Origin: Gammaproteobacteria bacterium
Lineage (GTDB): Bacteria; Pseudomonadota; Gammaproteobacteria; Enterobacterales; Alteromonadaceae
Reading direction: 5' to 3'
Assembly: GCA_018826295.1 (NCBI GenBank)
Contig: JAHJZX010000033.1
Coordinates: 44,936 to 108,935, forward strand
DNA: 64,000 nucleotides
A program made the position numbers and the translations under genes. Position 1 is the stretch's first letter, and every line of letters begins with the position of its first letter. Below the pieces are notes generated by a model, which saw only the letters and a list, made by a program, of their open reading frames with translations, was not told the origin of the DNA and did no database searches. Below are positions 16,919 to 25,197 of this stretch, one piece after another.

Positions 16919-16934
16919 TGTCTACCGGTGGCAA
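16919..16934. promoter_or_regulatory. Operator O1 of TonB receptor promoter (LacI-type)
   Basis: TGTCTACCGGTGGCAA: the right half matches the palindrome TTGCCACCGGTGGCAA exactly and the left half is degenerate. Its centre lies at 16926.5, 33 bp from the next site. On the minus strand it overlaps the probable -35 element, suiting repression. Confidence 0.65.
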
Positions 16935-16952
16935 AAAAAACTTGCAATTTTG

Positions 16953-16966
16953 TGCCACCGATGGCA
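16953..16966. promoter_or_regulatory. Operator O2 of TonB receptor promoter (LacI-type)
   Basis: TGCCACCGATGGCA, one mismatch from a perfect 14-bp palindrome, centre at 16959.5. It has the same core as the two sites before the GH28 gene and pairs with O1 at 33-bp spacing. Confidence 0.75.
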
Positions 16967-17098
16967 AAAAGCTAACACCATCAACTAAAATCTGTCAATT
17001 ATTGATAGAGTTTAAATCGGTGTAATTTGTAACTGAATAGTGCCGGTTTTTTCTAAGTTACTAATTTTAAAGGTTTGTTGCTTGGTCTTATTTTCTGA

Positions 17099-17119
17099 AT
17101 TGTTCCATATTTGAACAAT
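17099..17119. promoter_or_regulatory. Inverted repeat before kduD, candidate IclR-family operator
   Basis: ATTGTTC, seven bases, then GAACAAT, ending 42 bp before the kduD ATG. This is a perfect 7-bp dyad of IclR-operator size. The local IclR regulator gene lies in the operon that this site would control. Only one copy was seen in the window, so the assignment is tentative. Confidence 0.4.
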
Positions 17120-17161
17120 CTTATGACGGCGGCAAGCTAAAGGAGCTAACAGGAGAGCCCT

Positions 17162-17920
17162 ATGACAAGCTTATTTTCACTGGCCGGACAGACAGCTTTA
17201 GTTACCGGTGCCAGTCGGGGGTTAGGCCGGGCCATTGCCCTGGCATTAGCGGATGCCGGTGCTACTGTACTGTGCGCCAGTTCCACGGCAAATGGCAGCG
17301 CCAGCACTGTGGCAGCTATTCAACAGGCCGGTGGCAAGGCGAGTGCATTGGCCGCCGATTTAACTAACGAAACGGCAGTCGAGCAATTGGCAGCCGACGC
17401 GCTGGCACAAGGGCCGGTGCATATTTTGGTTAATTGCGGCGGTACTATATTTCGTGCGCCAGCGCATCAGTTCCCGATGAGCGAATGGCATAAGGTGATC
17501 GCAGTTAATTTAGACGCGGCTTTTTTGCTTAGCCAGCGCCTGGGGGCTGCGATGATTGACCGCCAACACGGCAAAATTATCAATATTGCCTCCATGCTGT
17601 CTTACAGTGGCGGTATTACTGTGCCGGCTTACACCGCCAGCAAGCATGCCATCGCTGGCGTGACCAAAGCGCTGGCCAACGAATGGGCGCAGCACAATAT
17701 TCAGGTTAATGCGATAGCACCGGGTTATTTTAGTACAGACAACACTGCCGCCTTGCAGGCTGACACAGCACGCAATGCGGCTATTACCGCCCGCATCCCG
17801 GCCGGACGCTGGGGCGAGCCGGAAGATTTAGCCGGTGCGGCGGTATTTTTAGCGTCCAAAGCCAGTGACTATGTCAACGGCCATGTATTGGCAGTTGATG
17901 GTGGCTGGCTGGCGCGTTAA
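17162..17920 (+). CDS. kduD: 2-deoxy-D-gluconate 3-dehydrogenase / 2,5-diketo-3-deoxygluconate reductase
   Basis: A 252-residue classical short-chain dehydrogenase: nucleotide site TGASRGLG at 15-22, NCGG at 91-94 (usually NNAG), Ser144, Tyr157 and Lys161 of the catalytic set, and the closing AVDGGWLAR typical of KduD. It interconverts 3-deoxy-D-glycero-2,5-hexodiulosonate and 2-keto-3-deoxygluconate using NAD(H), the step after KduI. AGGAG ribosome signals precede the ATG. kduI follows after 24 bp. It is the first gene of a seven-gene run through the TRAP transporter and two regulators. Confidence 0.92.
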   Translation: MTSLFSLAGQTALVTGASRGLGRAIALALADAGATVLCASSTANGSASTVAAIQQAGGKASALAADLTNETAVEQLAADALAQGPVHILVNCGGTIFRAPAHQFPMSEWHKVIAVNLDAAFLLSQRLGAAMIDRQHGKIINIASMLSYSGGITVPAYTASKHAIAGVTKALANEWAQHNIQVNAIAPGYFSTDNTAALQADTARNAAITARIPAGRWGEPEDLAGAAVFLASKASDYVNGHVLAVDGGWLAR

Positions 17921-17944
17921 GCAGATTTTTTACAGAGGTTATTT

Positions 17945-18787
17945 ATGACAGTTTTATTTGACAGCCGTTATCCAACCCATCCGGACGACGTTAAGCACTA
18001 CGACACTGACAAGCTGCGCCAGCATTTTCTGGTCGACAACCTGATGCAGGCCGACAAACTGGTGCTGTGTTACACCCACTATGAGCGGGTGATTGTTGGT
18101 AGTGCGGTGCCGGTAAAAGCGCCGGTTAAACTGGCCGCGCCAGAGCCACTAAAGGCACCGTTTTTTTTGCAACGCCGAGAGCTGGGTATTATTAACGTTG
18201 GCGGCACTGGCACAGTAACGGTTGACGGTACGGCTTATGAACTAAAAAATACCGAAGCGTTGTATGTGGGTATGGGCGTGCGCGAGGTGAGTTTTCACAG
18301 CCTGGATAGCAGTGCACCGGCGAAGTTTTATTTAAACTCGGCACCGGCACATCACGCTTATCCGACTAAACACCTGACGATGGATAACTGCACTGTGCTG
18401 CAAATGGGCGCGCTTGAAACATCAAACGAGCGTGCTATTCACCAGTTAATGATTAACGACGTGGTACAAACTTGTCAGTTGCAAATGGGCTTAACGGTGC
18501 TGAAGCCGGGCAGTGTTTGGAATACCATGCCGGCGCATCAGCATGATCGGCGGATGGAAGCCTACTTCTATTTTAACCTGGCTGACGATCAGCGAGTCTG
18601 TCATTTTATGGGCCAGCCGCAGCAAACCCGGCATATCTGGGTTGCCAATGAGCAAGCGGTAGTATCGCCGGCCTGGTCTATTCACAGCGGCTGTGGCACC
18701 AGCAACTACGCCTTTATCTGGGGTATGGCCGGCGAAAATCTGGACTATCACGATATGGATAAATTTCCGGCCAGCGCGATGAAATAG
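17945..18787 (+). CDS. kduI: 5-keto-4-deoxyuronate isomerase
   Basis: A 280-residue cupin enzyme (E. coli KduI has 278) that isomerises 5-keto-4-deoxyuronate to 2,5-diketo-3-deoxygluconate. Family blocks include RYPTHPDDVKHYDT near the start, FLQRRELGIINVGG, NSAPAHHAYPTKH, and the metal-binding MPAHQHDRRMEAYFYF segment followed by SPAWSIHSGCGTSNYAFIWGMAGEN. A GAGG ribosome site lies 8 bases before the ATG. Together with kduD and the GH105 enzyme it implies that this organism handles unsaturated (lyase-derived) uronides as well as galacturonate. Confidence 0.95.
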   Translation: MTVLFDSRYPTHPDDVKHYDTDKLRQHFLVDNLMQADKLVLCYTHYERVIVGSAVPVKAPVKLAAPEPLKAPFFLQRRELGIINVGGTGTVTVDGTAYELKNTEALYVGMGVREVSFHSLDSSAPAKFYLNSAPAHHAYPTKHLTMDNCTVLQMGALETSNERAIHQLMINDVVQTCQLQMGLTVLKPGSVWNTMPAHQHDRRMEAYFYFNLADDQRVCHFMGQPQQTRHIWVANEQAVVSPAWSIHSGCGTSNYAFIWGMAGENLDYHDMDKFPASAMK

Positions 18788-18873
18788 CGTTGGTGCTGCG
18801 CTGCCAGCGGCAGCAGGTTCTGAGTAAGGCATGCAGTTAGATATGCCACTTTTGCAACAGGGTAGGACGAGTG

Positions 18874-19878
18874 ATGAAAAATATAACCCGGCAGACATGC
18901 GGTCTGCTGTTTGGTTTGCTGCTGTTGACAGGCTGTAAGCCACAGCAGGACGTTACCACGTTACGGCTGGCACATGCGCTGGATCAGCAACATGTGGTAC
19001 ACAAAGCCATGGTGCTGATGGCAGATCGGCTGCAGCATTATTCCAACGGCAGCATGCAAATCGAGATTTACAGCGGCGGCCAGCTTGGCAATGAACGCGA
19101 ATTAGTCGAGTTGCTGCAAATTGGCAGTCTGGCGATGACCAAGGTATCGGCCAGCTCGGTAGAAAGCTTTGTACCGCAAATGCGCGTATTTAGTGTGCCC
19201 TATATTTTTAACGACAATGCGCATTTATGGCAGGTGTTAAACAGCGACACCGGGCGGCAATTACTGCAAGGGCTGGACACCGCCAGGCTGCATGGTTTGG
19301 GTTATTACGATGCCGGCAGTCGCAGTTTTTACTCTACCAATACTGAAATTCATAGTCCGGCCGATTTGCGCGGCAAAAAATTCCGCGTGTTGGCCAGCCA
19401 GACCGCGGTGCGGATGGTAGAGGAACTGGGCGGGGCTGCCACGCCGGTCGACTGGGGCGAGCTGTACACTGCCCTGCAGCAAGGCGTAGTCGATGGTGCC
19501 GAAAACAACCCGCCGAGTTTTTACCTGTCGCGTCACTATGAGCTAAGCAAATATTACACCCTGGATGAGCACACCGCGGTACCAGATGTGCTGATTATGA
19601 GCCTGCCGGTGTGGCAAGACTTAAACCCACAGCAGCAACAATGGCTGCAACAGGCTGCTAATGATTCGATTGCATACCAGCGCGCAGCCTGGCAGCAGGT
19701 GTCGGATGATGCGCTAGCGGCGGTAAAAGCCGCAGGTGTTACAGTAATTTACCCCGACAAACAGCCGTTTCGCGATGCGGTGGCACCATTTCATCAGAGC
19801 CTTAAGCAAACCGATATCGGGCCTTTATTGCAGCAAATTGCCGATATTGGCAGCCAGATGGAGCAACACCATGACTAA
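18874..19878 (+). CDS. TRAP transporter substrate-binding lipoprotein, DctP family
   Basis: A 334-residue periplasmic binding protein. It carries a lipobox (LLLLTGC) at about residue 21, so it is probably membrane-anchored, which is less common for DctP proteins. TRAP landmarks: FSVPYIFNDNAHLW, the RGKKFRV segment with the carboxylate-binding Arg, and GVVDGAENNPPSFY. It presents a uronate or small oligouronide to the DctQM membrane pair. The substrate is inferred from the operon. A GTG three bases upstream is an alternative start. The gene overlaps dctQ by 8 bases. Confidence 0.92.
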   Translation: MKNITRQTCGLLFGLLLLTGCKPQQDVTTLRLAHALDQQHVVHKAMVLMADRLQHYSNGSMQIEIYSGGQLGNERELVELLQIGSLAMTKVSASSVESFVPQMRVFSVPYIFNDNAHLWQVLNSDTGRQLLQGLDTARLHGLGYYDAGSRSFYSTNTEIHSPADLRGKKFRVLASQTAVRMVEELGGAATPVDWGELYTALQQGVVDGAENNPPSFYLSRHYELSKYYTLDEHTAVPDVLIMSLPVWQDLNPQQQQWLQQAANDSIAYQRAAWQQVSDDALAAVKAAGVTVIYPDKQPFRDAVAPFHQSLKQTDIGPLLQQIADIGSQMEQHHD

Positions 19879-20371
19879 ACTTTTGCAGTGGGTCGACAGC
19901 GTCCTGAAATGGTTTCTGGCGGCATTAATGGCCGCCATAGTGCTGGTGGTGTGCTGGCAGGTGGTGTCACGTTTTGTACTAAATGCGCCCAGTTCCATTA
20001 CGGAGGAGCTATCCCGCACCTTATTAATCTGGATTGGTATGGTGGGCGCAGCCTTTGCCTACCGCACCGGCGTGCATCTGGGGTTGGATATCGTGACACA
20101 AAAATTCAGCCCGCCAGTGCAGCGACAACTGGCCATGGTGCTGACAGCTGCAGTGGTGATATTCGCCTTTGCTGTGATGGTGGTTGGCGGCGGTAATCTG
20201 GTGGCACTGACGTACGAGCTAAACCAGATGTCGGCGGCGCTGAACATTAAGATGGCGTATATCTACATTGCACTTCCGTTATCCGGGCTGCTGATCGCCT
20301 TTTATGGTGTATGTCAGCTGTATTTTATGCTGAAAAACAAGCCGATGCAGCCGGTTGAGGGGATGCACTGA
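19871..20371 (+). CDS. TRAP transporter small permease, DctQ family
   Basis: A 166-residue inner-membrane protein with four predicted helices and the conserved SITEELSRTLLIWIGMVGAAFAYR segment of DctQ subunits. It partners the large permease and binding protein to import a carboxylate with a sodium gradient. A longer in-frame extension runs back into dctP, but GGAG before the ATG at 19871 and homology fix the start. Its stop overlaps the dctM start as TGATG. Confidence 0.92.
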   Translation: MTKLLQWVDSVLKWFLAALMAAIVLVVCWQVVSRFVLNAPSSITEELSRTLLIWIGMVGAAFAYRTGVHLGLDIVTQKFSPPVQRQLAMVLTAAVVIFAFAVMVVGGGNLVALTYELNQMSAALNIKMAYIYIALPLSGLLIAFYGVCQLYFMLKNKPMQPVEGMH

Positions 20372-21666
20372 TGGAAATGGCTATTCTGGTTTTACTGCTG
20401 GTGTTTTTTGTTTTATTGCTGTTAAACGTACCGATTTCGTTCTGTATAGGGTTAGCCACGTTGGCTACCATGCTGCTAAGTGTCGACTTTATGCCAGCCG
20501 TTACCACTATGGCACAGCGAATGGCTGGTGGCATTAACAGCTTTGCGCTGCTGGCTATTCCGTTTTTTGTCTTGTCCGGGCTTATTATGGGCCGCGGTGG
20601 TATTGCCAAGCGCTTAATTGAATGTGCTATGGCGTTGGTGGGCATGCTGCCAGGTGGCCTGGCACTGGTTAATGTGGTGTCCTGTATGTTCTTTGGTGCT
20701 ATCTCCGGCTCGGCCGTGGCGGCCACCTCAGCAATTGGCAGCTTTATGCTGCCGGAGATGAAAAAGCAGGGGTACGATGTTAACTACAGTGCCGCTGTTA
20801 CCGCAGCGGCGGCCACGACTGGTATGCTTATTCCGCCAAGCAATATTTTAATTGTCTATGCCATTGCCAGTGGCGGGGTGTCGATAGCGGCACTGTTTAT
20901 CGCCGGTTACCTGCCAGGTATTTTATTGGGCGCCGCGCTGATGCTGGTGTGTGCCGGCTACGCCAAACTAAAAGGCTATCCGGTTGGTGCGCGTTTGCCA
21001 ATCAAGCTGGTAGTACAAAAAGTGGCGGCAGCTATACCCAGCCTGTTTATGATTTTTTTGGTCATTGGCGGTATTGTCAGCGGCGTTTTCACTGCCACGG
21101 AAGCCGGCGCCATTGCAGTGGTGTACTCGTTAGTTCTGGCGGTGGGCTGCTACCGTGAAGTTAAAACCAGCGAATTGCCGGCTATTTTAATGAAGTCGGC
21201 AGAAACCACCGCCATCGTTATGGCATTAATCGCTACGTCGTCAGCGATGTCGTGGATATTATCGTACGAGCAAATTCCGCAAACCATCAGCGCCGCCATG
21301 CTGGCACTGAGCGATAACCCGCTGTTAATTCTGCTGATGATAAACCTGATCTTATTGTTGGTTGGTGCCTTTATGGATATGACGCCAGCGGTACTGATTT
21401 TTACGCCGATTTTCCTGCCGGTAGCGGTAGAGCTGGGCATGAGCCCGCTACATTTCGGCATTATGATGGTGCTGAATTTATCCATCGGCCTGGTATCACC
21501 GCCGGTGGGCAGTGTGCTGTTTGTCAGTTGCGCCATCGCCAAAACTAAACTGGAAGCCATTATCCGGCCACTAATGCCGCTGTATCTGGCGATGTTTGTC
21601 GTGCTGATGCTGGTTACTTATGTGCCGGCGATCAGTGAATGGTTACCTGCACAGTTTGGCTTTTAA
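20371..21666 (+). CDS. TRAP transporter large permease, DctM family
   Basis: A 431-residue transport subunit with about 12 membrane segments. DctM features include LLLNVPISFCIG, FFVLSGLIMGRGGI, the FGAISGSAVAATSAIGSFMLPEM block and LIPPSNILIVYAIASGGVS, with a second inverted half ending SPPVGSVLFVSCAIAKT. It forms the sodium-coupled pathway for the uronide delivered by the adjacent lipoprotein. It is translationally coupled to dctQ by a one-base overlap. Confidence 0.95.
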   Translation: MEMAILVLLLVFFVLLLLNVPISFCIGLATLATMLLSVDFMPAVTTMAQRMAGGINSFALLAIPFFVLSGLIMGRGGIAKRLIECAMALVGMLPGGLALVNVVSCMFFGAISGSAVAATSAIGSFMLPEMKKQGYDVNYSAAVTAAAATTGMLIPPSNILIVYAIASGGVSIAALFIAGYLPGILLGAALMLVCAGYAKLKGYPVGARLPIKLVVQKVAAAIPSLFMIFLVIGGIVSGVFTATEAGAIAVVYSLVLAVGCYREVKTSELPAILMKSAETTAIVMALIATSSAMSWILSYEQIPQTISAAMLALSDNPLLILLMINLILLLVGAFMDMTPAVLIFTPIFLPVAVELGMSPLHFGIMMVLNLSIGLVSPPVGSVLFVSCAIAKTKLEAIIRPLMPLYLAMFVVLMLVTYVPAISEWLPAQFGF

Positions 21667-21692
21667 CGGTTCATCAGCTCAGGAGCAATGCT

Positions 21693-22478
21693 ATGGTAAG
21701 CTACGTGATCCCGAATCTGGCCAATGCATGTCGCATTTTGTCACTGGTGACAGAGTCCGATCAGGGCCTGAGTTTAACTGAGCTGGAGCAGCGCCTGGCC
21801 GTACCGCGCACCACAGCCTTTCGAATACTACAAACGTTATGCCAGCAACAAGTGTTGGAGAAACACGGTAAACGTTATCTGGTGGGCGCTCAGCTGTTTA
21901 AAATGGGCTTAAACTTGCTGAGCTCGCAGCGTTTACAGCAGCAGGCTTTGCCGATGCTGCAGCAGCTGGCGCTAAGTACAGGGTTAACGGCGCATCTGGC
22001 CTTGCCGCACAACGCAGGCGCCTTGCTGGTAGAGGTATGTGACAGCCCGAATCCGCTGCGGTTGGCCGCGCGGCCCGGTACCCTGGCCGACTTTAATTGC
22101 TCGGCTGCCGGCAAGGTGTTTTTGGCCTTTTTGCATTTTGATCAGTTACAACAGCTCAGCGACGCCGGTTTGTTTAAACGACGTACAGCACGCAGCCTGT
22201 TGCAACCAAATGAGTTAACAACAGAGTTGCAGCGGATACTGGCTCGCGGTTATGCTAGCGACGAAATGGAATACCATGATGACGTGCGTTGTCTGGCGGT
22301 GCCGGTACGGGATGCGCAGGGCTGCGTGGTCGCCGCTGTTGGCATTACCGGCCCGCTGCAGTTGTTCGCCAAAAAAGTGCAAACCGATCTGATTGCCAGT
22401 GTAAAACAAACTGCAATTGATATTGCGCTTAACACCTACCGGCCGCAACTGGTCGCAAACAGCGCGCGTGGTCAATAA
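21693..22478 (+). CDS. IclR family transcriptional regulator
   Basis: A 261-residue regulator with an N-terminal winged helix-turn-helix (LSLTELEQRLAVPRTTAFRILQTL, about 25-50) and a C-terminal IclR effector domain (GLTAHLALPHNAGALLVEV...SAAGKVFLAFL...YASDEMEYHDDVRCLAVPV). KdgR, the classic pectin-catabolism repressor that senses 2-keto-3-deoxygluconate, is of this family, and the context supports a KdgR-like role, but orthology cannot be shown here. AGGAG lies before the ATG at 21693. An upstream frame extension into dctM is not used. Confidence 0.9.
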   Translation: MVSYVIPNLANACRILSLVTESDQGLSLTELEQRLAVPRTTAFRILQTLCQQQVLEKHGKRYLVGAQLFKMGLNLLSSQRLQQQALPMLQQLALSTGLTAHLALPHNAGALLVEVCDSPNPLRLAARPGTLADFNCSAAGKVFLAFLHFDQLQQLSDAGLFKRRTARSLLQPNELTTELQRILARGYASDEMEYHDDVRCLAVPVRDAQGCVVAAVGITGPLQLFAKKVQTDLIASVKQTAIDIALNTYRPQLVANSARGQ

Positions 22479-22479
22479 G

Positions 22480-23523
22480 ATGAGACTTATGCAAAAACAA
22501 GCCACGATAAATGATGTCGCCCGCATTGCCGGTGTATCCAAACGTACGGTATCGCGGGTGATTAATGGCTCGCTCAGTGTTGGCGACACCACACGCACCC
22601 GGGTAGAAAAAGTGATCAGCGAGTTACAGTATTCGCCCAATACTCAGGCCCGTGGCTTGGCGTCCAGCCGCTCGTATTTACTTGGCTTAATTTACGACAA
22701 CCCAGATGCACTCTATTTAGACGACGTGCAGCGCGGTGTATTAGAAGTATGCTCAAACCTTGGTTACGAGCTGGTAGTGCATCCATGCCGTTATCGCAGT
22801 GAAACGCTGGTCAATGACTGCCTGCGCTTTATGCAGCGCTCCAAGTTAGATGGCGTTATAGTGTTACCGCCGGTGTCGGAATCGGAAACCCTGGCACAGG
22901 CGCTAAAAGACTCTGGCAGTGCTTATGTGCGTTTAAGTTCAGTAGCGCTGGATGAAGCTAAACACATAGTGGTGTCGGACGATCGCGCAGCAGCAGCTGA
23001 GATGGCGCGCTATTTTGCTCAGCTAGGGCATCAGCATATCGCTTTTATCAGTGGGCCGCAGCGCTATAAATCCTCTACCGAACGGATGGAGGGTTTTCAG
23101 CTGGGCTTATCGGCTTATGGCATTAAATTGCGACCAGAGTGGATTATCGAAGGTAACAACACCTACGAAACCGGTATAGAGTGCGCCCGCCAACTGCTGC
23201 AAGTTGAAAACAAACCAACAGCCATTTTTGCCAATAATGATCAGATGGCTGCCGGGGTACTTAAAGTCGCCCATAGTCTGGGGATCAAAGTGCCGGAGCA
23301 ATTATCGGTAGCAGGCTTTGATGACAATATGCTGGCCTCCAGGGTGATCCCGGCGCTTACCACCATTAAACGGCCGGTGCGGCAAATGGCGTTGCTGGCA
23401 ACCAGCAAACTTATTATGTCGATAGAAAACAATGATAAAGCTGCCACCAATGTGGCCGCCAAGGTGGCGCCAACCCTGGTAGTACGTGAGTCTACCGCCA
23501 GAGCACCAGACAGCAGCAACTAA
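22480..23523 (+). CDS. LacI family transcriptional regulator
   Basis: A 347-residue repressor: helix-turn-helix TINDVARIAGVSKRTVSRVINGS, a hinge helix (SPNTQARGLASSRSYLLGLIYDN) and a periplasmic-binding-type effector domain. It starts one base after the IclR stop, at ATG 22480 or possibly ATG 22489. The hinge carries ARGLA where LARSLR-type sequences are common, compatible with palindromes having a central CpG. Two pairs of CCACC/GGTGG palindromes flank the regulator operon at the TonB receptor and GH28 promoters and are its likely operators. The inducer is probably a uronate intermediate, which is inference. Confidence 0.92.
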   Translation: MRLMQKQATINDVARIAGVSKRTVSRVINGSLSVGDTTRTRVEKVISELQYSPNTQARGLASSRSYLLGLIYDNPDALYLDDVQRGVLEVCSNLGYELVVHPCRYRSETLVNDCLRFMQRSKLDGVIVLPPVSESETLAQALKDSGSAYVRLSSVALDEAKHIVVSDDRAAAAEMARYFAQLGHQHIAFISGPQRYKSSTERMEGFQLGLSAYGIKLRPEWIIEGNNTYETGIECARQLLQVENKPTAIFANNDQMAAGVLKVAHSLGIKVPEQLSVAGFDDNMLASRVIPALTTIKRPVRQMALLATSKLIMSIENNDKAATNVAAKVAPTLVVRESTARAPDSSN

Positions 23524-23570
23524 ATTGCAGGTCTGATACAGACAAATAAATTCCACAGGTAAAACTTTTC

Positions 23571-23584
23571 TGCCACCGTTGGCA
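23571..23584. promoter_or_regulatory. Operator O2 of GH28 promoter (LacI-type)
   Basis: TGCCACCGTTGGCA, one mismatch from a perfect palindrome, centre at 23577.5. It is flanked by TTTTC and GAAAA, extending the dyad. The distance to the next operator centre is 33 bp. Confidence 0.75.
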
Positions 23585-23602
23585 GAAAATTTGTTGAATC
23601 GC

Positions 23603-23618
23603 TTGCCACCGGTGGCAA
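23603..23618. promoter_or_regulatory. Operator O1 of GH28 promoter (LacI-type), overlapping -35
   Basis: TTGCCACCGGTGGCAA, a perfect 16-bp palindrome. Its first six bases form a -35 hexamer (TTGCCA), followed by 16 bp and a good -10, TATTAT at 23626-23631. Bound repressor would block RNA polymerase. Confidence 0.8.
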
Positions 23619-23697
23619 ATTGGTTATTATAGTAACAATCGCAAAGTAAAACAGCCGCAGTCCGATACTGTAGTGGCCGGCAACTCCGGAGAGATCT

Positions 23698-25143
23698 ATG
23701 ACAGACAGATTAAGACGACAGCATTTAAAAACCTTAAGCCTGGCGGGAATGGGCTTGTCTTTATGGTCATTAAACGGCTGCTCGTCGGTGTCTGCAGTAA
23801 CAACCTCCGCCAGCGATGCCGCTGATGCTGTGTTATGGCAACAGGCTGATGCCATTATTGCCGCCATAGCGCCAACCCGGTTTGCACAGCGTGATTTCGT
23901 TATTACTGAGTTTGGTGCCAAAGCCTCAACTGATTTTGATAGCAGCGCGGCCATTAGCGCTGCTATTGCCGCCTGCGCTGAAGCCGGTGGTGGCCGCGTA
24001 GTGGTGCCGGCCGGGCGTTTTAACACCGGGCCGGTACAGTTAAAATCTAACGTAAACCTGCATTTGCAAAAAGATGCCGTACTGTCGTTTTATCCTGAAC
24101 CAGAGCGCTACCTGCCAGCGGTATTTACCCGCTGGGAAGGCGTAGAGCTAATGGGCTATTCACCGCTGATATATGCCTTTGAGCAGGAAAACATCGCCGT
24201 TACCGGCGAAGGCATTCTGGAAGGCAACGGCAGCAATGCGCACTGGTGGCCGTGGAAAGGTAAATGGAAACATACGCCGTGGCAGTTAGACGCCAAAACC
24301 GATCAGGCCAATACCCGTAATCCGCTGTTTGATATGGCCGAAGCCAATGTGCCGGTGGCAGAACGGGTGTTTGCGCAAAACTACTTACGCCCGCCGTTTA
24401 TTCAGCCGTATCGCTGCAAGCGGGTGCTGATTGAAGGCGTGACCATTCGTAACTCGCCATTCTGGCTGATTAACCCGGTGTTGTCCGAAGATGTAATAGT
24501 ACGCGGCGTAAACTGCGTTAGCCACGGGCCAAATTCTGATGGCTGTAATCCGGAGTCGAGCAACCGGGTATTAATTGAAAACTGCCTGTTTGATACCGGT
24601 GATGATTGCATCGCGCTGAAATCCGGTCGCAATAATGACGGCCGCCGTTTGGCTACCCCGGTGCAAAATGTAGTGATCCAGGATTGCATCATGCGCGCCG
24701 GCCACGGCGGTGTGGTGCTGGGCAGTGAAATCTCCGGCGGTGCGCGCAATATTTTTGCCCGCCGCTGCCGTATGAGCAGCCCTGATCTGGAGCGCGGTAT
24801 TCGTATTAAAACCAATTCAGTGCGTGGCGGCTTAATTGAAAATATCTATATCTGCGATATCGATATCGGCGAAGTTAAAGACGCTATCGTGATTAATTTC
24901 TTCTATGAAGAAGGCGATGCCGGTAACTACTTGCCGCAGGTAAAAAATCTGCATATCAGTAACTTACGCGTGCAAAAAGCCCAGCGGGCGTTTTTGTTGC
25001 GTGGTTTTGAGCGCGCGCCAATCAGCGGTGTTAGTTTGCACCATGTGCAGTTTAACCAAACCGGTAGCCTTGGGGTGCTGGAGAATGTGGCGCAGATTGA
25101 TGCGGTCGATCTAACCTTAAATGGCGAAGCATTAACATTATGA
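23698..25143 (+). CDS. polygalacturonase, GH28, probable Tat-exported lipoprotein
   Basis: A 481-residue beta-helix glycosidase that hydrolyses alpha-1,4-galacturonosyl bonds. Active-site blocks are all present: N279-S-D281, D302/D303 in GDDC, G335-H336-G337 and R369-I-K371. The N-terminus has RRQHLK, a hydrophobic stretch and LNGC, fitting a twin-arginine signal with a lipobox, so the enzyme is probably anchored in the periplasm and acts on imported oligomers, likely as an exo-enzyme. GGAGAG precedes the ATG. It opens the second plus-strand operon under the operator pair. Confidence 0.93.
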   Translation: MTDRLRRQHLKTLSLAGMGLSLWSLNGCSSVSAVTTSASDAADAVLWQQADAIIAAIAPTRFAQRDFVITEFGAKASTDFDSSAAISAAIAACAEAGGGRVVVPAGRFNTGPVQLKSNVNLHLQKDAVLSFYPEPERYLPAVFTRWEGVELMGYSPLIYAFEQENIAVTGEGILEGNGSNAHWWPWKGKWKHTPWQLDAKTDQANTRNPLFDMAEANVPVAERVFAQNYLRPPFIQPYRCKRVLIEGVTIRNSPFWLINPVLSEDVIVRGVNCVSHGPNSDGCNPESSNRVLIENCLFDTGDDCIALKSGRNNDGRRLATPVQNVVIQDCIMRAGHGGVVLGSEISGGARNIFARRCRMSSPDLERGIRIKTNSVRGGLIENIYICDIDIGEVKDAIVINFFYEEGDAGNYLPQVKNLHISNLRVQKAQRAFLLRGFERAPISGVSLHHVQFNQTGSLGVLENVAQIDAVDLTLNGEALTL

Positions 25144-25162
25144 CTAGTTTTTTAAACCCAGT

Positions 25163-25178
25163 TTGCCACCGCTAGACA
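25163..25178. promoter_or_regulatory. Weak operator-like half palindrome before uxaA
   Basis: TTGCCACCGCTAGACA keeps the full left half of the LacI-type site, while its right half is mostly lost. It lies 20 bp before the uxaA start, between the ribosome site and the GH28 stop. It may be a relic or an auxiliary site. Confidence 0.3.
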
Positions 25179-25197
25179 GGGTGCAGGAAGGCTGAAT

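Larger units (their letters stand above)
16790..17161. promoter_or_regulatory. Divergent control region between TonB receptor and kduD
   Basis: A 372-bp gap without a convincing gene. It contains two LacI-type palindromes near the receptor side (16919-16934 and 16953-16966) and a 7-bp inverted repeat near kduD (17099-17119). On the minus strand the receptor-proximal palindrome supplies a TTGCCA -35-like hexamer, with TATAAG about 15 bases further on. A short 70-codon minus-strand frame overlaps the receptor start but has no coding features. Confidence 0.7.

Noticed and set aside
16755..16967. 70-codon minus-strand frame upstream of the TonB receptor
   Set aside because: It overlaps the receptor start and the operators, with no ribosome site or recognisable product.
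18796..18811. GCTGCC/GGCAGC hairpin between kduI and dctP
   Set aside because: A very short loop and no T-run; the genes otherwise read as one operon.
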